Source: Actinomycetes bacterium (GTDB lineage: Bacteria; Actinomycetota; Actinomycetes; Actinomycetales; Actinomycetaceae). Taken from it: 7,069 bases of DNA. The DNA is taken from assembly GCA_023426345.1 (NCBI GenBank), contig JAFAAX010000134.1, positions 1 through 7,069 of the forward strand, in the 5' to 3' direction. Within the stretch, counting starts at the first letter, position 1; each line of letters begins with the position of its first letter. Below the pieces are notes generated by a model. It ran no database searches, was not told the DNA's origin, and saw nothing but the letters and a program-made list of their open reading frames with translations. This document shows positions 1-5,136 of this stretch, piece after piece. The translations under genes and the position numbers were made by a program.

Positions 1-1440
1 CTCCAGCAGCGCGCGGCCCAGCGGCGGGTCCACGGGCAGGACCGCCAGATGACGGCCCAAGGGGGTCGCGCGGCCGCCCTCGTCCAGGGCGCCGAGCTCC
101 CGCAGGCGTGCGTCGGCAGCCGCCAGCGCCCCGGCGGGCGGCGGGTCGAGGAAGGACAGGCCCGACATGCCGGGGTTGCCCCACACCGCGCACTGGAGCA
201 GTGCGTCGGTGAGGTCGGCGGTGGCGATCTCCGGGCGGGACTGCATGGGGCGCCGCGCCCAGTCCTCGGGGGCCAGGCAGCGCACGGCGACGCCCGGGCC
301 GAGCCGGGCCGCGCGTCCGACCCTCTGCTCGCAGCGCGCCCGCGCGGCGGGGACGGTGACGAGCATCGGGACGCCCCGCGCGATGTCGGTGCGGGGCTCG
401 CGGGAGAGCCCGGCGTCGACGACCACGCGCACGCCGGGCACCGTGAGGGAGGACTCGGCGACGGCGGTCGACAGCACGATCCGGCGGCGGCCCGTGCGGC
501 CTGCGGGCCCGGGGCCGGCACCGCCGCCGGACAGGACCCGGTCCTGCGCGGCGGGAGCCAGCGAGCCGTGGAGCGTGAGGACCTCCGCGTCGATGCCGGC
601 CAGTTGCCCGCGGACCTCGTCGATCTCCCGCGCCCCGGGCAGGAACACCAGGAGGTCGCCGGGGGTCGCCGCCGCCGTCTGCCGGACGGTGCGGGCGACA
701 TGGGCGAGGAAGGCGCGACGCACGCCGACGCGGCCGTCGACCCCCACGGCTCCCAGCGGTTCCGCGCCGCGCGGGGGAGGGGCCCATCGCACGTCGAGCG
801 GGTGGAGGACGCCGGGGACGTCGAGGCGGACGGGCTCCCGGTCCGTGGCCGCGCGCAGCAGCGCGGACGTGCGGTCGGCCTCCAGAGTGGCCGACGTGAG
901 CGCGAGGACGAGGTCCTCGCGCAGACCGCTGCGGACATCGAGGAGGAGCGCGAGCGCCAGATCGGTGTCGAGCTGGCGCTCGTGGAACTCGTCGAGGATC
1001 ACGGCGCCGACGCCCGGAAGTTCCGGGTCGCGCTGGAGGCGGCGGAGCAGGACGCCGGGGGTGACCATCTCGATGAGCGTGGCCGCGGACGTGCGCGTAT
1101 CCCCGCGCACCGAGTAGCCGACAGTCGCGCCCGGGGACTCGCCGAGCAGGGCCGCGATGCGGCGGGCGGTGGCGCGCACGGCGATGCGGCGGGGCTGCGT
1201 GACGACGACCTTCCGGGGCCAGGCGCCGCCGTCGCGGTGGGTGCCCGCCTCCGCCGCCAGGGCGCGGGCCAGGGCGGGCGGCACCAGTGTCGTCTTGCCC
1301 GTGCCCGGGGGCGCGGTGAGGACCAGTGGCGCGCCCGGCCGGACGGCGGCCTCCAGGCGGTCGAGGACCGCGACGACCGGCAGGTCCGGGGGATCGCGGA
1401 GCAGATCGTCCAGGGCGGTCACGGGGTTCACGGCGGTCAC
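1..1440 (-). CDS. hrpB: ATP-dependent helicase, HrpB-like (DEAH-box, SF2); partial, 3' end beyond left edge
   Basis: This is a predicted NTP-driven helicase of the cytoplasmic DEAH/RHA superfamily 2. HrpB proteins are presumed RNA helicases whose exact bacterial role is poorly defined. The reverse strand is open from about 1479 to base 1, giving 480 codons from the GTG at 1440; full-length HrpB is usually above 800 aa, so the C-terminal part is missing. Motifs in order, numbered from that GTG: Walker A APPGTGKTT near 43-51, motif Ia TQPRRIA 81-87, motif II DEFHER 150-155 (DEFH rather than DEAH is typical of HrpB), motif III SAT 183-185, motif V STAVAESSLT 324-333, motif VI QRVGRAAR 372-379. 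An in-frame ATG at 1479 and a GTG at 1431 are alternative starts. I prefer 1440 because an AATACT hexamer lies 6 nt upstream and neither site has a Shine-Dalgarno. It is transcribed divergently from the next gene. Family assignment is firm; the start is uncertain. Confidence 0.93.
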   Translation of the reverse strand, partial: MTAVNPVTALDDLLRDPPDLPVVAVLDRLEAAVRPGAPLVLTAPPGTGKTTLVPPALARALAAEAGTHRDGGAWPRKVVVTQPRRIAVRATARRIAALLGESPGATVGYSVRGDTRTSAATLIEMVTPGVLLRRLQRDPELPGVGAVILDEFHERQLDTDLALALLLDVRSGLREDLVLALTSATLEADRTSALLRAATDREPVRLDVPGVLHPLDVRWAPPPRGAEPLGAVGVDGRVGVRRAFLAHVARTVRQTAAATPGDLLVFLPGAREIDEVRGQLAGIDAEVLTLHGSLAPAAQDRVLSGGGAGPGPAGRTGRRRIVLSTAVAESSLTVPGVRVVVDAGLSREPRTDIARGVPMLVTVPAARARCEQRVGRAARLGPGVAVRCLAPEDWARRPMQSRPEIATADLTDALLQCAVWGNPGMSGLSFLDPPPAGALAAADARLRELGALDEGGRATPLGRHLAVLPVDPPLGRALLE

Positions 1441-1446
1441 GGCGTC

Positions 1447-1452
1447 AGTATT
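1447..1452 (-). promoter_or_regulatory. Candidate -10 element of hrpB, leaderless arrangement
   Basis: Reading the minus strand, AATACT is followed by GACGCC (6 nt) and then the GTG at 1440. It matches TATAAT at positions 2, 3, 4 and 6. No purine-rich ribosome binding site precedes the GTG, so transcription probably starts at the GTG itself. I see no convincing -35. If the ATG at 1479 is the true start, this hexamer lies inside the gene and the call is wrong. Confidence 0.4.
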
Positions 1453-1519
1453 CCATCCGGCCCCGCGAGGTTCGCCCATCGGGACCGGCGAGGGCGGCCC
1501 GGGCGGCGCGGCGCGCCGA

Positions 1520-1525
1520 TACGCT
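1520..1525 (+). promoter_or_regulatory. Candidate -10 element of the Trp-rich gene, leaderless arrangement
   Basis: TACGCT fits the actinobacterial TANNNT -10 pattern and is followed by GGGCCG (6 nt) and then the GTG at 1532. That spacing places the predicted transcription start on the first base of the start codon. No Shine-Dalgarno precedes 1532. No clear -35 is visible in the GC-rich sequence upstream. Confidence 0.5.
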
Positions 1526-1531
1526 GGGCCG

Positions 1532-2719
1532 GTGGATCGGATCGGAGCGATGGACTTCCTCGCGGGACCGCGGGGTCGGCGGATGTGCCTGGAGTGGGCG
1601 CTCCGTTTGGAGGACGAGCAGGCGCCCGGCGGGACCGGCAGTTCGGAGGCGGGCCTGCGCGGCGCCGTCTGGGACTGGAGCATGTCTGAGGAGAGGCCCG
1701 GCCGCTCCGTCATGTTCTACCTGGCCGTGGAGGACACCGAGGGGATGACGGAGGCCCAGGTTCAGGAGGAGCTCATGAGAGCCCGCCGCGAGTGGCGGCC
1801 TCCGGAGCGGCCGGACCCGACGCAGGTCGCGGCGCTGGCGGACGCCGTGACTCTGCGCGCACCGGATGAGGGGGAGTCCCTGATCCTGCTGCGGGGGACG
1901 GTCGACAACGCCCGGTACTGGCAGCCGCCGGATCCGGAGGACGATCTGGCGGGCCTGAGTGAGATGCGCGATGCGTTGCGCCGTGTCGCCGAGGTTCTGG
2001 CCGCTGCGCCCTCGACTCAGTGGTGGGCGTCCCCGGTGGACCGCTCCGGACAGTGGGCCCAGACCTATGTGGACTCGGAGACCGCCCTGCGGTGGATCGG
2101 CCATGAGGCGGCGGGCGCGCTGGCCGACTGGCGGCTGCGGATGGTGGACGGGGAGCGCGAGTCCCTCAACCTCCACCTCCGGGAACCGCACAAGACGTAC
2201 GGCGGCGAATGGTGGTCCGCGCCCCCGCATTCCCTCGCAGACTCGACGCGATCGCTCTCGGACGGCTCGCCTCTGGGCCTGTGGTGCGTCGAGGACTCGA
2301 CGGGCCCCGACCATCTACTGGCCCAGTCGATCCGCGTTCCCGCGGGTGCGCGTGTCGTCGAGGTCGACGGTTCGTCCGACTGGGTGGACCTGTGCCGGCA
2401 GTTCCCCCTTGATGTCACGTGGTCGCGGCGCGGAGACTGGGGCGAGTGCACGGGGCGGACGTCGGGGGCGTGGGTGGTCCCCGACTGGGCGGCGCTCGCA
2501 GCGTCCGGGGTGGACGCCGTGCATCTCACCGTGCGCGGCTACGTGGCGTGCGCGGGGGCCGTCCTCGATGTGGGCGGCGGCCGGGCGTCGACGGTCGCGG
2601 GCTGGGACCCGGACCGGACGTTCTGGCTGTGCGACGTCGAGCCGCGCGGTGAGGTCGTCACCTGGGAGTCGGACAGCTCGGGTCCTGGACTCCAGTGGCA
2701 GCGGGTCCCTGCCTCCTGA
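1532..2719 (+). CDS. Hypothetical protein, tryptophan-rich, about 395 aa, family not recognised
   Basis: I do not recognise this protein and assign no function. It has no signal peptide, no membrane segment and no obvious enzyme motif, so it looks soluble and cytoplasmic. It contains 22 tryptophans in 395 residues (about 5.6%), spread along the whole chain, including WW pairs at 164-165 and 227-228 and motifs such as GGEWWSAP (224-231), VVPDWAALAASGVDAVHLTV (315-334) and AGWDPDRTFWL (356-366). The second half (about 210-370) reads as one compact domain and resembles in style hypothetical proteins I recall from other Actinobacteria; that is recollection, not a search. The first 60 residues are more acidic and less ordered. 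The GTG at 1532 is chosen because TACGCT lies 6 nt upstream; the alternative ATG at 1550 has a GGAG only 2 nt away, too close to act. The gene stands alone, divergent from hrpB and 268 bp before the HNH gene. Confidence 0.8.
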   Translation: MDRIGAMDFLAGPRGRRMCLEWALRLEDEQAPGGTGSSEAGLRGAVWDWSMSEERPGRSVMFYLAVEDTEGMTEAQVQEELMRARREWRPPERPDPTQVAALADAVTLRAPDEGESLILLRGTVDNARYWQPPDPEDDLAGLSEMRDALRRVAEVLAAAPSTQWWASPVDRSGQWAQTYVDSETALRWIGHEAAGALADWRLRMVDGERESLNLHLREPHKTYGGEWWSAPPHSLADSTRSLSDGSPLGLWCVEDSTGPDHLLAQSIRVPAGARVVEVDGSSDWVDLCRQFPLDVTWSRRGDWGECTGRTSGAWVVPDWAALAASGVDAVHLTVRGYVACAGAVLDVGGGRASTVAGWDPDRTFWLCDVEPRGEVVTWESDSSGPGLQWQRVPAS

Positions 2720-2849
2720 TCCGTTGTCGACCCACGGGCGCCGCGCCGGTTGCGTCGGCCTGGGCACGGTGCGGCTCCAAGGGCTGGACGTGTCTGCCAA
2801 GCCGTCGAACCTGTGGCGGCGAGGTCATGCGGGGGCCGTCGCCTCCTCG

Positions 2850-2920
2850 GTGACTTCGGTGGTCTTCTCCGGTGACTTCGGTTCTCCTGCTCGTGTTCCG
2901 AGTTGTGACCTGATCGTGAC
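2850..2920 (+). promoter_or_regulatory. Candidate operator array: four GTGAC motifs in 11-bp phase
   Basis: GTGAC occurs on the plus strand at 2850, 2872, 2905 and 2916. The intervals are 22, 33 and 11 bp, all multiples of 11, so all four copies would face the same side of the DNA helix. The first two belong to a 13-bp exact direct repeat, CGGTGACTTCGGT (2848-2860 and 2870-2882); the last two are GTGACC. The array sits about 70 to 140 bp upstream of the predicted start of the HNH gene. This is the geometry of a multi-site activator or repressor region, but no regulator is identified and chance is not excluded. Confidence 0.35.
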
Positions 2921-2942
2921 CTTTGGAGGGATCGTATTCGGG

Positions 2943-2954
2943 GATCGGCCGATC
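2943..2954. promoter_or_regulatory. 12-bp perfect palindrome over the -35 position of the HNH gene
   Basis: GATCGGCCGATC is a perfect inverted repeat with no spacer. If transcription starts at 2988, it covers about -45 to -34, where a repressor dimer would block RNA polymerase. The match does not extend beyond 12 bp. It could equally be chance in GC-rich DNA. Confidence 0.3.
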
Positions 2955-2975
2955 GCAAATGCCCATGGAGGTCCG

Positions 2976-2981
2976 TACCGT
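2976..2981 (+). promoter_or_regulatory. Candidate -10 element of the DUF222/HNH gene, leaderless arrangement
   Basis: TACCGT fits TANNNT and is followed by GGTGTC (6 nt) and then the ATG at 2988. The only GGAGG nearby (2967-2971) lies 16 nt before the ATG, too far for normal ribosome binding, which favours a leaderless start. No good -35 match is visible; the palindrome at 2943-2954 and the GTGAC array lie upstream. Confidence 0.5.
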
Positions 2982-2987
2982 GGTGTC

Positions 2988-5075
2988 ATGTCGGATCAGT
3001 CGAGTGCGGACGTACTTCCGGACCTCTCAGAGGAGGCCCAGGAGGCGGTGGCGCGCGGGTGGATCCAGGGTCTGGCTGACGCGGATCGATTGGCGGATCT
3101 CGACGGTCAGGCGTTGATGGGGGTGGCGCAGAAGCTGGAGTCCGTCGGGCGTCTGGTGGATGCTGGACGGATGTTCGTGGCCGGAGCGATGGCTGACAGG
3201 TCGCGCAAGGAGTTGGGTGGGAGCGGGCTGGCGCTCAGTCAGGGTGCGAAGGATCCGGTGGAGTTGATCGCGAGGACGACGGGGGCCTCTCCGGCGGAGG
3301 CGAGGAAGCGTCTGCTTCGGTCGGTTCCTCTGCAGGGCGCTCGGAACGCATTCACGGGTGAGACAGGGCCGGTGGCCTTCCCGTTGCTGCGGGCGGCGGT
3401 GACCGCGGGATTGATGTCGGCCGACATGAGCGCCGTGGTGACGACACCGTTGGCTCCGCTGCTGGAGCGGGGTGGCGGGCAGGAGCAGGCGTGGATGCGC
3501 GCGCGGATGTACAAGGTCGAGATGGAGCTCGCCATCCTCGCGATCGGCACACAGGCGGTGGTCGAACACACGGAGGTCTTCGACCGTGCGGGGATGTCCG
3601 CGGGTCTTGCTGCCGGCATTCCCGCAGCGGAGAACACGGGCGGGAAGAACTCCGGTTCGGCGGCGGACATCTCGACGTCGGCGCGGATGCTGGCGGTGGC
3701 TCGTGAGGTGGGGGCGGGCAGGCTGCCTGCCGACCACGTGCGGGTCCGCAGGGCGGCGAACGCGCACAAGAACGCGTTGTTGTCTCATCTGGTGCAGGTG
3801 AGTTCGTCTGAGGGCGAGCGTCGCCGGGTGGAGCGCGAACAGCGGGAGGAGCAGAGGTTCGTGTCGTTGTCGCAGCGTGGCGACGGGTTGTGGGACCTCC
3901 GGGGCGTGCTGATGGAGGACACCGCCGCCCAGCTGATGCTCTTGCGCGACGCGGTGTTGAACCCGAAACGCAGGTCGGGGGAGCAGAGGACCCTGTGTGT
4001 GGACGAGGACGGCAAGCCGGCGGGACTGGTTGATTCCCGCAATGGCGGTCAGCGGTTCCATGACGCGTTGACCGAGGTCCTCACGACGACGGCGGCTTCC
4101 CTGAAGGCGGGGACGCTGCACGGTGGGAATCCCACATTGGTCATCACGTGCAGCGCGGACCAGCTGGAGGAGGAGGCAGGGCTCGCGTTCCTGCAGGGCA
4201 CCCATGGTGAGGCCACGAGCGTGGTGGATGCGAGTATGGCGCGACACGCGGGATGTGCGGGGACCATTCATCGGCTTCTCACGACGCGGGAGGGAACCCC
4301 CTTGTCGATGGCGACCCTGGGACGGGTCTTCACAGTGGCTCAGCGTGAGGCGATCGCGCTGCGGGACGGGGGATGTTGCTGGCCCGGTTGCGAGGTGCCA
4401 TCCAGCTGGGTGGAGATCCATCATGTCCAGGAGTGGGCCAAGGGCGGGAAGACGACGGTCGACAACGGTGTCTCGGTGTGTTTCAGACATCATCGGGACC
4501 TGGAGGCGCTCGGCTGGGCGGTTGAGATGCGTGGGGGAGTGCCGTGGTTCCGGCCCCCGGCCAGCGTGGACCACGATCGTCGGTGGATCCGCGGCCAGCA
4601 GTCCGCCCACATGCTGTTCGACCAGGTGAGGCACCGTCACGCCCAGTGCGATGGGCAGCCGGACGTCGAGGGACGGAGTCTGCCCGTCGCCGGTGCCTTC
4701 GCTGTCGGCGCCGATGGGGGAGGCGCGCCCGCTGTCGGCGCCAACGTTGACGGGGGCCGAGCGTCCGTTCGCGGGAACATCTCCGCCTGCGGCCCTGAAC
4801 CGGAGCTCGACAGGAGAAGTGTGCCCCGTTGCCGGTGCTCCGGTGATACGGCCGAGTGGGGTTCCTTTCCGGAGTCCGACGGGACGAGCCTGCCCAGCGT
4901 CCGGCGGTCGGAACTCGACGGGATAGGTCGGCCCGGTTTCCGGCGGTCGGAGTCCGACGGGAGAAGTCGGCCCAGCGTCCGGCGCTCGGAGCTCGACGGG
5001 AGAAGTTCGCCTGAGATCGGCAGCGGTCCGAGTGAGGTGCGCGTGCCGATGGCGCTGTTCGAGCTGGCGACCTGA
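2988..5075 (+). CDS. DUF222 domain and HNH endonuclease protein (13E12 repeat type)
   Basis: This 695-aa cytoplasmic protein pairs an N-terminal DUF222 region (roughly 30-390, mostly helical, with a charged stretch ERRRVEREQREEQR at 277-290) with an HNH nuclease domain at about 450-510. The HNH part shows REAIALRD, the zinc-type pair C464 and C468 in CWPGC, WVEIHHV with H479, VDN with N493, C498 and H502 in CFRHH. The metal-binding and catalytic residues expected of an HNH nuclease are therefore all present. DUF222-HNH proteins are abundant, often multicopy, in Actinobacteria (M. tuberculosis 13E12 family); their target and role are not settled. After the HNH domain comes an unusual tail of about 150 aa (547-695), low-complexity and built partly from 13-aa repeats. 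The ATG at 2988 is chosen for the -10 hexamer 6 nt upstream; the frame is open far upstream, but that part overlaps the Trp-rich gene out of frame and looks like a shadow. TTG leucine codons seem commoner here than in the flanking genes, which may reflect transfer. Family call is firm; function is open. Confidence 0.93.
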   Translation: MSDQSSADVLPDLSEEAQEAVARGWIQGLADADRLADLDGQALMGVAQKLESVGRLVDAGRMFVAGAMADRSRKELGGSGLALSQGAKDPVELIARTTGASPAEARKRLLRSVPLQGARNAFTGETGPVAFPLLRAAVTAGLMSADMSAVVTTPLAPLLERGGGQEQAWMRARMYKVEMELAILAIGTQAVVEHTEVFDRAGMSAGLAAGIPAAENTGGKNSGSAADISTSARMLAVAREVGAGRLPADHVRVRRAANAHKNALLSHLVQVSSSEGERRRVEREQREEQRFVSLSQRGDGLWDLRGVLMEDTAAQLMLLRDAVLNPKRRSGEQRTLCVDEDGKPAGLVDSRNGGQRFHDALTEVLTTTAASLKAGTLHGGNPTLVITCSADQLEEEAGLAFLQGTHGEATSVVDASMARHAGCAGTIHRLLTTREGTPLSMATLGRVFTVAQREAIALRDGGCCWPGCEVPSSWVEIHHVQEWAKGGKTTVDNGVSVCFRHHRDLEALGWAVEMRGGVPWFRPPASVDHDRRWIRGQQSAHMLFDQVRHRHAQCDGQPDVEGRSLPVAGAFAVGADGGGAPAVGANVDGGRASVRGNISACGPEPELDRRSVPRCRCSGDTAEWGSFPESDGTSLPSVRRSELDGIGRPGFRRSESDGRSRPSVRRSELDGRSSPEIGSGPSEVRVPMALFELAT
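4860..5015 (+). repeat. Four tandem 39-bp in-frame repeats in the tail of the HNH gene
   Basis: Units run 4860-4898, 4899-4937, 4938-4976 and 4977-5015, each encoding 13 residues around the pattern (R/P)-(S/x)-E-(L/S)-D-G-x-S-x-P. Units two to four begin VRRSELDG, FRRSESDG and VRRSELDG and are close at DNA level; the first is more diverged. Degenerate relatives occur upstream in the same tail: VEGRSLP encoded from about 4665 and ELDRRSVP from 4803. The same tail also has a 12-bp exact repeat, GCTGTCGGCGCC, at 4701-4712 and 4731-4742. Confidence 0.8.
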
Positions 5076-5136
5076 CCGGGCACGTGCGCTTGGGGCGAGG
5101 CGGTGACGCGCGGCTCCAGTTGGGCGGACCTCGGGG

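Noticed and set aside
49..1689. Long plus-strand open frame (546 codons), and a second at 167-1117
   Set aside because: They lie antisense to hrpB, whose minus-strand frame contains every SF2 helicase motif. The plus-strand translations are Arg/Gly/Ala-rich without domains, as expected of shadow frames in GC-rich DNA.
1445..2314. Minus-strand open frame of 289 codons across the hrpB start and the Trp-rich gene
   Set aside because: It is in a different frame from hrpB and antisense to a plus-strand gene with better-looking protein sequence and a promoter-like start.
2720..2849. Possible small gene or terminator just after the Trp-rich gene
   Set aside because: Short open frames here have no start signal, and the GC-rich stems are too short to call a terminator. 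Nothing firm is visible apart from the regulatory motifs further right.
1959..2987. Upstream in-frame extension of the DUF222-HNH gene
   Set aside because: The extension is Arg/Pro/Thr-rich, overlaps the Trp-rich gene out of frame and lacks domain features. DUF222 begins naturally after the ATG at 2988. A GTG at 2916 would add 24 residues but has no -10 or ribosome binding site in the right place.
3027..4640. Minus-strand open frame of 537 codons
   Set aside because: Antisense to the DUF222-HNH gene, rich in Arg, His and Pro, with no recognisable domain.
4860..5015. CRISPR-like array
   Set aside because: The repeats are directly adjacent without unique spacers, diverge between copies, stay in frame and encode a repeated peptide, so they are coding tandem repeats.
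5076..5136. Possible bidirectional terminator between the convergent HNH and ABC genes
   Set aside because: No stem-loop with a T-run is visible in the 61 bp on either strand.
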